Source of the DNA: Hydrangea macrophylla | Taxonomy: Eukaryota > Streptophyta > Magnoliopsida > Cornales > Hydrangeaceae | NCBI GenBank assembly: GCA_033977485.1 | Contig: CM066993.1 | Location: forward strand, 71,960,864-72,024,863 | Length of the DNA stretch: 64,000 nt | Direction: 5' to 3' | In this document: in pieces, positions 44,897 through 56,480 of the stretch | Position numbering within the stretch: position 1 is the first letter of the stretch | Layout: each line of letters starts with the position of its first letter | Position numbers and translations under genes: made by a program | Notes under the pieces: model-generated | Databases searched by the model: none | The model's input: only the letters and a program-made list of their open reading frames with translations | Told to the model about the DNA's origin: nothing

Positions 44897-45762
44897 CAGC
44901 CAACACTAAGTGATGATACTCAGTGGGGTAAGAACGAATCCAGACTTTATAGCAACTAAACACCTTTGCTAACTGTGCAAGAGTGTGTACAGAGTACTAA
45001 AGTTTAATCCAAAGTTAAATGTGACTCTTACACAAAATTTAATCATGTATGAGTATACTTTGGGAGTTCGTGGAGAAGATCAATTTGATTTTGTTGAATG
45101 TGTATTTGTTGGCATTTTTGTTTTTCATTTTTCTGTAGTTTTTTCTACGTGTTTTTGTTTAAAATCTATTTTGTTTATCATAAAAGTATCTTATCTTATT
45201 TATTTATTTGCTTACTTTTTTTTACATTGGACGATTATTGATTGGATATTGTAAAATCTACGTTAAAATCATTGTAAGTTTAGTGTTTTTTTTTAGCATT
45301 TAGATATTAAAACATAATCGTAGGTTATGAATCATAATGATATATAATCACATTGTAGTATATAATTCAAAATTCTGATTGGGTAAGATGAAATCCAAAG
45401 GTATATCATGACAACCATTTTTTTGGGGGTATACAAAAATTTAATTAAACTATACTCAAAATTAATGTCTATTGATAAAATAAAATTTTAATTCATTTCA
45501 TTTTTAAAAAATAGTTACGTAAGAATTAATTATATATTATGACAACATTCCATATCTTAATAATGTGCATGCATCTTTATGTATTAAATTATATATACAC
45601 TTAGCTTCACCAATTTTGTTTTTATAATACTCCAATATTTTATATTTTTTCAAAAAAATATTTCCCATGCAATGCACGGGTTCACTATCTTGTATTATTA
45701 TAATATATAATAATAAGATAGTAAGATTAGATTAGATTAGAATGGTTAGCCCAGAGCAATCT
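44827..45762. repeat. Two 70-bp direct repeats enclosing repeat copy 2
   Basis: The segment from TATTATTATAATATATAATA to AGCCCAGA-CAATCT occurs at 44,827-44,896 and 45,693-45,762 with one visible mismatch. The DNA between them (44,918-45,692) is the inverted partner of the block upstream of the LTP gene, and it ends with a second hairpin, CCCATGCAATGCACGGG, at about 45,664-45,680. The sequence ACTATCTTGTATTATTATAA starting at 45,684 is itself nearly palindromic. Confidence 0.7.
44918..45696. repeat. 0.8-kb dispersed repeat, copy 2 (inverted)
   Basis: Inverse match of 24,606-25,406, with few substitutions and lacking the 33-bp internal duplication of copy 1. The 89-codon open frame at 44,985 is not kept in the other copy and is not supported. 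Confidence 0.8.
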
Positions 45763-46297
45763 TCTCTTTCAGGCCTTTCAACTAATTGATACAAACCTAG
45801 AGAGTAACTTTTGCTAAAACTCAAACAAGTTCTTGAAACTCGCTTAGGATGTGAAACTTATATTGCATGTGTATCTCCTCATGACATTTTGGGCATTAAA
45901 CAACTTGAATAGTTGATTGAATTTTACACATACCAAATCACATTGCCCCAGCAAAGCTATGGCATAAATTAATAACACTACATCCCAATTTTCAGAGTTA
46001 CAAACGCATATCTAAAGATATTGTTATGCGCGGGAAAGAAAATCATCAGGAAAACTGGGGAAACGAATTAAAAGCAAAGGCAATTAGGATTGGATTTGGA
46101 ATTCAAGATCCAAGTAGTTCTAATTGGTTTATTTTATTCACTGCAATGTTGATGGGGTATGTTTTTCATAATCAATAGGTTATCAACATTTTTGCAACAT
46201 AATATAAAAAATTAATCAAAGCTACTCTGGTTTTATCATACATGCACATCCAATAGATACATGACACATATACAAAGAAATTGGAAAGCCTACTCAC
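45763..46297. other. Sequence downstream of the TMEM214-like exons
   Basis: It should hold the intron and next exon of the minus-strand TMEM214-like gene, but I find no continuation of the protein here. No other gene is visible, so the gene fragment seems to end at the Helitron-like boundary near 45,762. Confidence 0.4.
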
Positions 46298-46736
46298 ATC
46301 GGCTATCTTCGCAACAGTGGACTCCCTGAACATTTTTGCCCACGGAAATTGAGACGCACTCACAGCCGAAAACGCGTGACCAAAATAATCAGCAAATTGC
46401 ATCTACTGTATATCCTGTTGCGATTCATAAGATCCCTACATACAACACAATTTGAAATTTTCACAACCAGCAATTCTCATCTCAAACCAAAAGATTAAAA
46501 AGAGAGAGAGAGTGTGAGAGAGAGAAAGAGAGAGAGAGAATTCACATGAATCAACAAACACACCGATATATCGATCAGAAAAGCCGCCAAATCAGCCACA
46601 TCGATCTTCGCCGCCGCTTCGGCAACCGTGACCTTCAGTTTCTTCGGCTTCATCTTCTTCTCATCTGCAATTCCGTTCTCTACACCTCCGGCATTCACTT
46701 GAGGATGAATGAGTGACCCTTTATTGGGAATAATCT
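46298..46736 (-). pseudogene. TMEM214-like gene fragment with premature stop
   Basis: Two exon-like pieces on the minus strand. The upstream one (about 46,736-46,564) reads a lysine-rich segment, KKMKPKKLKVTVAEAAAKID and then ADLAAFLIDIS, ending at a GT donor. The second (46,435-46,298, 138 bp, phase 0) reads SYESQQDIQ, a TAG at 46,403-46,405, then MQFADYFGHAFSAVSASQFP and ending KIAD before GTGAGT. I recall these segments as conserved in plant transmembrane protein 214-like (ER membrane) proteins, where the stop position is normally Leu. The intact splice sites with a stop, the LTR next to it and the lack of further exons point to a pseudogene or captured fragment. Confidence 0.7.
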
Positions 46737-48840
46737 TGTCACGACCCATCCCACTACGCGTGGAAATAGGACACGTGGCACGCCACCAAGGCTCATCCAA
46801 ACAATCATATAAATATACGCAGCGAAAAGAACTTTAAAACAACCCTGGGTATTTAAAACTTAGGGAACATTACCCTCTGAGTTTGTAAAATCCATTGAAA
46901 TCGGAGTTATAAAAAGTTTTGTTCAATCAAAAGTGTTCACAAGAATCCATTTTAAAATACAGAGGTTCAGTCGACTGCCCAGTCGACTATACTAGGGTCC
47001 AGTCGACTGTGCCTGGCAGAAACTAAAACCCTAAATCCTCAACAGAGGTCCAGTCGACTGCCCATTCGACTGCTTTTCTATTATTAGAAGCAGTAGCCAA
47101 AATCAACAGTGGTTCAGTCGACTGATGAAGGGGTCCAGTCGACTGCTTTTCTATTATTCACTTTCAGTGTCTCAACCACACGAGATCCAGTCGACTGACC
47201 CTGGGTCCAGTCGACTGCTCCCCTGCTGGTAGCCCTGTGATGAAATATACTAACACATGCTTCTCAATACCAACAACAATCCCAACCATAACTGAATTTC
47301 AACATATTAAAACACAATTACAGACATTCAATTACAAGATTTCCATACTGTGAAATTAATCCATGATTCTATTACAACATCTTACAATATTCAAATCCTT
47401 ACACAAGTTTAGGATTTAAAACAAAACATATACAAGTGTGATATCCCCGGCGTTCATCGGCCTCACTCATCGCGCTTCTTCTTATCCTTCTTCTTACCTG
47501 CAATGGAGTACATCTCCACTGCTCAGCTATATGCTGAGCGTACAAGTTCTAACATATGCAATATATGATAAAACATGCTTTAATCTCATAAATCATACAA
47601 TAGTCTCTAGGGAGAAAAATACGCATTCATCCGGTAGCGGCAAGTCCAAGCCTTAAACCGCGATACCAATGGCAAGTCCAAGTCTATCAACCATTGTATC
47701 CACAAGTGCCATGGCAAGTCCAAGTCTACCAACCATGCACAGTAGCCGTCACTATTAAATTCTCAAACATCGAGAAGCTTACTCCGGCATGAATTTGTAT
47801 AAGACTCCCCTTTGACCCACATAGACAACTTAACGTGCTCGCGTAAATTTAGACATGTTTTTCACAATTTAGCGCGTGCATAATTAACGGGCCTACAATT
47901 AACACATGGATTTCGCTCGGATCACAATTTCGTCGTCGAAATATAAAACATGTATTTCCCTATATTTCACAAGTTAGAACTTCATACCTCGTGCGATTTC
48001 CCCCAAACTTTGAAGGATTGACTAGGAGGCTAAATAATCGTCGGTTTTCGAATTTGAGACAATTCCTACAAGTTTATACCTGTTTTTCCCAAAAGTCTAA
48101 AATTAAGATCTTTACAAAAATTGGCCAAACATGACCTAAGTGGTATCAAAATGTAGATCTTACCTCCACGAGTTCAAATCTGAAATCTGGAGAAAATCTG
48201 ACAGAGGAACGGTCGTCGATTGGCGTCGCAAAGCCCGTTGGCTCCAAATCTCCCTTCTTTCTCCTCTCTCTAGATATTTATAAAAGTTGTGGATGAGAAT
48301 GAAATCTCATCCACTTCTATTTATAGGCAAACTTCTCGGAAATTGTGTTTACCTCCCCGCAAGTTTCTCAAAACTTCTCATTCGCCCATGAAACTTCGCA
48401 CACGTCCATTTTATAACTTTACGAGTGAAAACTATAAATTTCAAAAGTTTTCGACTAGGTTTTGTTTGGGTCCAAAATAACGTCCGAAAACTATATTCTG
48501 TGGAATCTCTACACAACCTACCTTTTCAATTAACGTATCACTCACGTTCTCACCACAGTTCTCAAAATGATATAATGATATCAAAGATTACTAGAATTCC
48601 CACAACACAGATAAAATTACTATTCAACAAATACCAGATAAAGTCAAATAACATTTAAATCATATAAATGTCATTTAGTCATGCCCATGCAATATGAACT
48701 TCCATGTTCTCGTGTCCTTACTGACACCTTATCGTTGACCACAGTCAACCACTTATCCTCAATTATCATATATCAATGATAATTCATAAAATTTCATATC
48801 ATGCATGATTAAACTATGAAATTCTGGAACGGGCATGACA
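46737..48840 (-). repeat. Family A solo LTR with AATCT target duplication
   Basis: TGTCACGACCC at the left and ACGGGCATGACA at the right, inverse orientation to element A, 2,104 bp. Perfect AATCT flanks lie at 46,732-46,736 and 48,841-48,845. CAGTCGACTG palindromes and variants cluster at about 46,968-47,220. No internal retroelement sequence remains, so it arose by LTR-LTR recombination. It sits at the 5' edge of the TMEM214-like exon. Confidence 0.92.
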
Positions 48841-48845
48841 AATCT

Positions 48846-49526
48846 GAATCATTATTACCCAATATGGATTTGTTCTTAAATGCTTGAATGCTGAATGGTG
48901 GCCTTTTCTTAGGTGTAACATAAGAGAGAAATTGGGGCTTTCTCAATGTTTTTGCAATTAGTGCTGTCTTTTAGGGAAGAAATATTAGAGGAAAGATTTA
49001 GGACTTTGATTTGGGAGAGAGAGGAATTGATCTTTTAGAGAATTATATGGAGATATATATTGATTGCTTTAATGGAGGGACTATGTTTACAGGAAGGGAG
49101 AAAACGTATACACACTTTGCTTGGGGAGAGAGAAAGAGTCTGTCCTCTTTTATGCAGAGAAAGATCAACTGGGTTATTTGACCAATATGATGAGTTATCA
49201 AATTTTACTGAAGTGGCTCTTTGTATGCCACGTGTTATTTGGATTCTTCCGTATTATACTAATAGAATATAGATATTAGATTTGGTCTGATTTGATATCA
49301 TGTAAGTATCTTATTTTTATCTTGGTTGCTTTTGAAATTTTTGTCTATTTTTCAAATTTATGCAATTGGGATCATGTAACGGCCATGCACTTCTGTCATT
49401 TAATGTTCAATTTTGATATAGTCTTAGTATTGTTAGGGCCTCATTTGGATTGATTTTAGCTTTTGCCTTTAGGATCAGCTCAAATCACAAGGGAACCATA
49501 TCAAATATATATATATATATATATAT
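48846..49526. other. Flank of the solo LTR, no recognised gene
   Basis: If the TMEM214-like gene continued upstream, its earlier exons should lie here on the minus strand; I could not identify them. A plus-strand open frame at 49,060-49,272 (70 codons) has no known domain. A TA microsatellite is at about 49,507-49,527. Confidence 0.4.
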
Positions 49527-50536
49527 ATCACAAAGGCACTATGAAAATTAGGGAAAAATATGAAATTCTATTAAAATCCACCTCCTTTACTCTATGCACA
49601 TACCATTTTAATGAGTTTTTTTATTACAATTATAGCCTTGCAAAAATTAACATTTAAGGTCTAATAAATAAAAAGAATGATGCTAGGGAGTCTAGGACAC
49701 ATAAAACATCTACGTAAAGTTATTTACACAAATTTATTGTGTTTATCTCTCTTCTTAGTAGACGCCTCTTCTAGTGTCAGTAGATCTCACCAGGAATAAG
49801 ATAGGCACAAGTAATGTTTTATGTGTCTCAAGTATTACTCAAATAAAAAAAATACTTCAAAAAAATTATTCTCTATACCCACCTCTGCAACAGGTGTACA
49901 ATGTATCTATGTATGTATATATATACTCCCTTCCCAATCAAATTAATCACACCATCACCACATATACATATATCTATATTCATATATACATATATTTGAA
50001 CATGTATCTAGAGTAAGGCTGTAGTGCGCACTGGATTTTTAAGCCTAAAATAATCGAGGGTCGCCCCACTGACCCGCGCCCTCCCGCCACCCCGCTGACT
50101 CCCAATTTTTTAAGGCTTAAAAGCCTAGTGCGCTCACCCATACACACCAAATGACACACTAAACGACACACCGGCTTTAAATGCATGTACCGTGTGTTGT
50201 GTAAGTGATGCATAAAAAAGTGTGAAAAATTCAAAAAATACAAGGTACATGCTTTTAAAGCACAATGTGTCATTTAGTGTGTCGTTTGATATACAACAAT
50301 GATAGGGATACATATCATTGTGTCGTTTCTTATACATATCATTGTTGTATCCCTATCGTTTAGTGTGTCATTTCTTATATATACAACAATGATAGGGATA
50401 CATATCAAACGACACACTGTGCTTTAAAAGCATGTACCTTGTGCTGTTTGAATTTTTCACATTGTTTTTGTGCATCACCTACACAGCACAAGTTACATAT
50501 ATTTAAAGCTAGTGTCGTTTGGTGTGCATTCCTATC

Positions 50537-50580
<44 letters not shown>

Positions 50581-51190
50581 CACAAAGGCACTATGAAAAT
50601 TAGGGGGAAAATTGAAATTCTATTAAAATCCACCTCCTTTAGTCTATGCACCTACCATTTTAATGAGTTTGATTATTACAAATATAGTCTTGCGAAAATT
50701 AACATTTAAGGACTAATAAATAAAAAGAATGATGCTAGGGAGTCTGGGACACATAAAACATCCACGTAAAGTTGTTTACACAAACTTACTGTGTTTATCT
50801 CTCTTCTTAGCGGACCCTTCTTCCAGTGTCAGTGGACTCCACCAGGAGTAAGATAGACACAAGTAATGTTTTATGTGTCCCAAGTATTACTCAAATAAAA
50901 AAAATACTTCAAAAAAATTAATCTCTATACCCACCTCTACAATAGGTGTACAATGCATGTATGTATGTATATATATACACTCCCTTCCCAATCAAATTAA
51001 TCACACCATCACCACATATACATATATCTATATTCATATATACATATATTTGAACATATATCTAGAGTAACGCTCTAGTGCGCACTAGGTTTTTAAGCTT
51101 AAAAAATCAAGGGTCGCCCCACTGACCCGCACCCTCCCGCCGCCCCGCTGATTCGCGATTTTTTAAGGCTTAAAAGCCTAGTACACTCAC
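49527..51190. repeat. Direct duplication of a 0.6-kb MITE-rich segment
   Basis: Segment 49,527-50,131 is repeated at 50,578-51,190 with scattered changes: both run from ATCACAAAGGCACTATGAAA through GATGCTAGGGAGTCT, a (TA)-rich stretch and TATATTTGAACAT to a 110-bp inverted-repeat element starting AGTGCGCACT and ending AGTGCGCT or AGTACACT (50,022-50,131 and about 51,077-51,190). A second inverted-repeat element with GACACATAAAACAT arms lies in each copy (about 49,680-49,845 and 50,728-50,893). A GT microsatellite is at 50,541-50,574. Confidence 0.8.
50138..50545. repeat. Large palindromic cluster between the two copies
   Basis: Left arm (about 50,141-50,275) with TTTAAATGCATGTACC and GTGTGAAAAATTC is inverted at about 50,405-50,530. 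The centre carries ACAACAATGATAGGGATACA three times, alternately forward, inverted and forward (about 50,294, 50,339 and 50,383). It would fold into a long hairpin and probably consists of a MITE nested in its own relative. Core words are shared with the MITE at 44,179. Confidence 0.75.
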
Positions 51191-51244
51191 CCAGTACGCT
51201 GGAGCCAGACTCCATGCATCTGTGTATAACAGGAACCTAAAGCC

Positions 51245-51275
51245 AGGGTTGTAAATCAATCGATCGGTGTTGGTT

Positions 51276-51314
<39 letters not shown>

Positions 51315-51553
51315 TTTTTTTTTTTAAACCAATCAATAGGAGTGTAAATCAGTCGGTCAGTCGATTTTTATTTTTTTTAAAAAAAATTTGGTATTTGAAA
51401 ACCAATCAATAAGAGTATAAATCAGTCAATCGGTTGGTTTTTTAGGAGTTTGATCAACTTTGCGTTCAATTTTATTTGTACGTACATTTAGGAAACTGAC
51501 CAATCAATTTTTGATTTGACCGGTTTGCGATTTACGATTTTTTCTTACACCCC
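51245..51553. mobile_element. hAT-type non-autonomous element
   Basis: The left end reads AGGGTTGTAAATCAATCGATCGG; the right end, inverted, reads AGGGGTGTAAGAAAAAATCG with CCGGTCAAATC inside. These resemble AGGGGTGTAAAT hAT termini. The interior has TA/TG repeats and three related GTAAATCAGTC words. No transposase. Confidence 0.5.
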
Positions 51554-51698
51554 TAACTAATGCAACCTTTGATTATATTTAAATATAAAAGAGAAATAGA
51601 CATAGGTACTTCACAAATCAGTGAGTTTAGATATATCGTAATACATTATTGTTCCACATATGATGTTCAAATGGATATCCATGGAATCTAGCGATATG

Positions 51699-53288
51699 TC
51701 GCTAGCGCGGGCTGCTCGCGCGACCTGCCTCTTTTTCGTTCTATTATAAAAACCTTTTCTTTCTACCTGAAATCAGACACCTCGCGCACGCGGGTCGCTC
51801 GCGCAAAGGTCTCTCGCGCGACCTGCCTATTTTCATTTTATTTTATAAAACCTTTCTGTCTGCCTGAAACCACGCGGATCGCGTGCGCGGCTCGCTCGCG
51901 CGAGGGGTCGCTCGCGCGATCCTCGCGCGCACGATCGTGGCGCGAGCTGATGCTGAGGCTTCGTCTTCTTCCCCAGAATTCCTTTGTTTCAGTTTTAAGG
52001 GTCCATTTTGACCCATTTTGCAATTCTGAATTAAATATGGCAAGTAATATATGAATCTCTTCGGTTTTTGACAAGGATTAATAATCTACGATCAATTTAA
52101 CATAATTCAAACCGTAGCTCACAAATTTTATGAAAAATTAAAAGTTGTCAAAACTTAATTGTTAATATACTTTTTCATATGGACAAATTAGGCCTCCATA
52201 CTGTAAACATAGTCTATATATACCATATTCTTTCATAATTATCTAAGAAAACGAATTTTGGTTAAGATTGAAAAATCTTGATTTCTAGCTTTGAAGTTCA
52301 TACGTACAATCAACAATGGTGTATTATCAACTAAGCTATACTAACAGTAAATAAGCATGTATTACATCCAAAGTGAGTTGGTAATACTCACTGTGATATA
52401 GATTGAAGAAGTTGTTGAGAAAGATATAAGAATTTAGCAACCAAATAAAAGCTTTGGCTATGGTGATGTACTTCCTCTTACTCTAGAAAATTTGTAGAAC
52501 TCTCTGTGTATCTCTCTCAACTCTCTTTGTGTCTGTGAAGTGCAGCAAGAGTGGTGTGCAAAATGTGAGCTGTGATTGTGTTTATAAAGAGTCACAAGAG
52601 CTTGGAGCCCAAGTTCCTTCACCAAGGGTTAATCACCCAATTAAACACACTAATCTCATAGACAATCTGCAGGTTAGCAAGGTTAACACATGCTGAATTA
52701 TACATACGTATTACTACACTGATGAATTAGCTCAACAATTACACCAAAGGTCAAGTATAGGCTAGTAGGGGGCAAGCTTGAGTTGTTTGGGAAAAACAAC
52801 TTGTGGCCTTAGGAATACATACACACACAAAGCATCCCCAAACAAGCCCAACCCAATGATTAGTTACAATAAATAGATATAAAGCAATTGTCGTTTCATG
52901 CTTTACGTCAATTCAAAATCTGTGAAAGTTCAACGCGGCGTAGACAGTTTTAAACATAAACTGGTATTTTCGGGACACGGTGTTCATCCCAAAAATATAG
53001 AAAATTCATTTTATCGAAAGAAACAATTTTCCGGTTTTATAAAAATACAGTTTGAGTTAAAAGAAATTATTTTCACCATTTTGAAATACAGTTTTGAAAT
53101 CTAACACAGGTGTTGCTAATTTTTATAAAAATTGCAATTTGACCCCAACCAAAATCTTAACTTGAAACCAAACCAGAAATAAAGTTTAGAATACGAGAAT
53201 TGAAATTAACATAACAGAAATCAATACTAATTGAATTTAAATATGACGATGCAAAATACAATAATAAATGAAAATGCAGGTTGTTACA
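51699..53288 (-). repeat. Truncated 3' LTR of copy C
   Basis: Its right end GCAGGTTGTTACA is the LTR start on the minus strand. Homology to the other LTR ends at about 51,699, inside the first CGCG-rich block; about 1.34 kb equivalent to 58,887-60,228 is missing. Confidence 0.88.
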
Positions 53289-53333
53289 TCCTTCCTCCCT
53301 TAAACAGGATTTCGTCCCCGAAATCAAGACTAG

Positions 53334-54899
53334 CTAGTCATGAAATAACTCCGGGTACTTCTTTCTCACACCAGCTTCCACTTCCCACGAGGCTTCATTC
53401 TCGTCATGGTGATTCCACTGAACTTTCACCAACGGGATATCCTTATTTCTCAGCTTCTTGATACTCTGATCCAGAATCTTCACGGGTCTCTCCTTGTAAG
53501 AAACGTTATGACTCGTCTCAATATCGTCATAACTAACCACATGCGAGGGGTCTCGTATGTACTTTCTCAGCATACTAACATGGAATACATTGTGAACCCC
53601 AGACATCTTCGGTGGTAGCGCCAGTCGATAAGCTACTTTTCCAACACGTTCCAAAACCTCGAACGGTCCGATGAAACGTGGAGCTAACTTCCCTCTCTTG
53701 AGGCCAAAATGGACCACTCCTCGGGTCGGGGAAATCTTAAGGAGTACGTGATCTCCAACACTGAATTCCAAATCTTTTCGGCGTCGATCAACATAACTCT
53801 TATACCGGCTCTGAGCGGTCCTCATTCTTTCCTTGACCAAAGAAATCTTCTCATTGGTTTCTCTAACCAAATCTGGTCCCAACAACTCCGTGTCACCAAC
53901 CTCTTCCCAACACAAAGGAGAACGGCATGGTCGTCCGTACAATGCTTCGAACGGAGCCATCCCGATACTCGTGTGATAACTGTTGTTATAGGCAAATTCA
54001 ACCAACGGCAAGTGTGTCTCCCAAGATTCTTCAAAATCGATCACACAAGCCCTGAGCATATCCTCCATGATCTGATTAACACGCTCAGTCTGTCCGTCTG
54101 TCTGAGGGTGAAAAGCCGTATTCATCTTGAGCGAGGTTCCCATAGCTTCTTGCAGACTTTCCCAAAATCCAGAAGTAAAACGTGTGTCACGGTCTGACAC
54201 AATCGACACAGGTACACCGTGAAGTCGCACAACTTGTTGTATGTACATTCGGCTCATCTTCTCTACCGGGTATGTCATACTATAAGCAATGAAATGAGCA
54301 GACTTCGTCAATCGATCCACAATTACCCAAATAGCATCATGATTCTGCTGCGATCGAGGTAATCCTACTACAAAATCCATCGTGATGTGCTCCCACTTCC
54401 AACCAGGAATAGGTAGTGGTTGCAACAATCCTGCCGGTCTCTGATGTTCGGCCTTGACTTGCTGACACGTCAAACACTTGGATACAAACTCGGCCACGTC
54501 TTTCTTCATGCCTTCCCACCAGAAATTTCTCTTCAAATCTTTATACATCTTCATCCCTCCCGGGTGAACTGTATATCTTGACTTATGTGCTTCTTCCAGG
54601 ATACCCTTTCTAAGCTCTCCAACATCTGGCACACATAATCTATTTCTGCACCGATATCCTCGATCAATTCCCACTTTCCATTCTGTCGGGTCTTTTTCTG
54701 ACATCTTCACGAACCAGGCTTGAAACTTCTCATCTTCTTTCTGAGCTCCAATAATGCAATCAATAAGAACAGGCTGTAGGATGAGACATCCGAACAATTG
54801 TCCTTCTCCTTCTTCAGCACTCTGCACATCGAACTCCGCCAAGGTCTCCAACGCTCGCCACTCTCTAACCATTAAGGTGGCGATCGTCTCACGAGTCTG
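53334..54899 (-). pseudogene. pol 3' part of copy C: integrase and chromodomain
   Basis: A 512-codon open frame (54,872-53,334) holds the end of RNase H linker, the integrase HHCC finger, the D-D-E core ([15 protein letters not shown]), GPFEVLERV and the chromodomain-like tail with KVQWNHH, ending YPELFHD. All catalytic residues that I can see are kept. It is separated from the upstream part by a TAG at 54,900-54,902. Confidence 0.9.
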
Positions 54900-56480
54900 T
54901 CAACTCAAAACATCGGCGACCACATTAGCTTTACCGGGGTGGTATTCTAATGTGAAGTCGTAATCCTTGATCAGCTCCATCCATCTGCGTTGCCTCATGT
55001 TCAACTCTTTCTGTGTGAACAAATATTTCAAACTCTTGTGATCGGAGAACAAATCAAACTTCTCACCATAGAAATAATGTCTCCAAATCTTGAGTGCAAA
55101 TACTATTGCCGCCAATTCCAAATCATGAATGGGATAGTTCAACTCATTCGGCTTCGGCTGTCTGGATCCGTAAGCGATAACTCTACCATCTTGCATAAGT
55201 ACACACCCTAACCCTTGATATGACGCATCACTAAAGATAGTGAACTTCTCATCAGGCTTGGGTATAGCTATTACCGGCGCAGTAGTGAGTCTCTCTTTCA
55301 ACTCCAGAAAGGCGCGCTCATGCTTCTCTGTCCACTCGAACTTCAAATTCTTCTTCGTTAACCCAGTCAAAGGTGCTACTATCTTGGAGAATCCTTCAAC
55401 AAATCTCCGATAATAGCCTGCGAGTCCAAGAAAACTCCGAACTTCTGTAGGGTTGCTTGGCCTAACCCAGTTGGACACAGCATCGGTCTTGGACGAATCC
55501 ACAGAAATTCCTTGAGATGACACCTTGTGTCCCAAAAATTTCACTTCTTGCAACCAGAACTCACACTTACTGAATTTGGCATACAACTGGTGGTCCTTAA
55601 GCGTCTGCATCACAATCCGTAGATGTTGCTCGTGTTCTTCTCCTGACTTAGAATAGATCAAAATATCATCAATAAAGACGATGACAAACTGATCTAAATA
55701 AGGCTTGAACACTCTGTTCATCAGATCCATAAACACTGTCGGGGCATTCGTCATTCCAAACGGCATCACCAGAAATTCATAATGACCATATCGGGTTCTG
55801 AAAGCAGTCTTAGGTATGTCTTCCTTCCGTACCCTCAACTGATGATATCCCAACCTAAGGTCTATCTTGGAAAATGTCGTAGCTCCTTGTAGTTGATCAA
55901 ACAAATCGTCAATCCGAGGCAAGGGATACTTGTTCTTGATAGTCACGCGATTTAATTCTCTATAGTCGATACACAGCCTGAACGTCCCATCCTTCTTCTT
56001 CACGAATAACACTGGTGCTCCCCAAGGCGATGTACTTGGACGTACAAAACCTAGGTTCTCGAGCTCTTGAACTTGTTCCTTCAATTCCAATAGTTCGGTG
56101 GGGGCCATTCTGTAGGGAACCTTGGTGATCGGTACGGTACCCGGTATAAGCTCAATACAGAACTCTATACTTCTCTCGGGCGGCAAACCAGAAATGTCTT
56201 GAAATACTTCTTCGAAGTCCTTGACTACAGGTATAGACGATGTTGTCGCTTCTGTACTGACGACTTCGATGTTAGCCAAACATCTTGTGAGGAACATATC
56301 TCCCGAAGGGTTACATTGAAAATCAAAGGGTTGATTCTCGCTGTCGGAGAATGTAATTCTCTTCCTCGCACAATCCAACTTCACTTGATTCTGAGAGAGC
56401 CAATCCATTCCTAGGATTATGTCGAACTCCTTCATCGATAGGACGATCAATCTAGATAGGATCTCATGGTCTCCTATTCA
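54900..56480 (-). pseudogene. pol middle of copy C: protease end, RT, RNase H
   Basis: A 516-codon open frame (56,450-54,900) carries ILGMDWL, the reverse transcriptase with [11 protein letters not shown] (Ser in B is Leu here) and FIDDIL, and RNase H with FSDASYQG and FSDHKSL. It keeps Trp at the position where element B has a stop. It is bounded by stops at 56,478 and 54,900 in the same frame. Confidence 0.9.

Noticed and set aside
44985..45254. 89-codon frame
   Set aside because: Not kept in the inverted copy at 24.6-25.4 kb; no domain.
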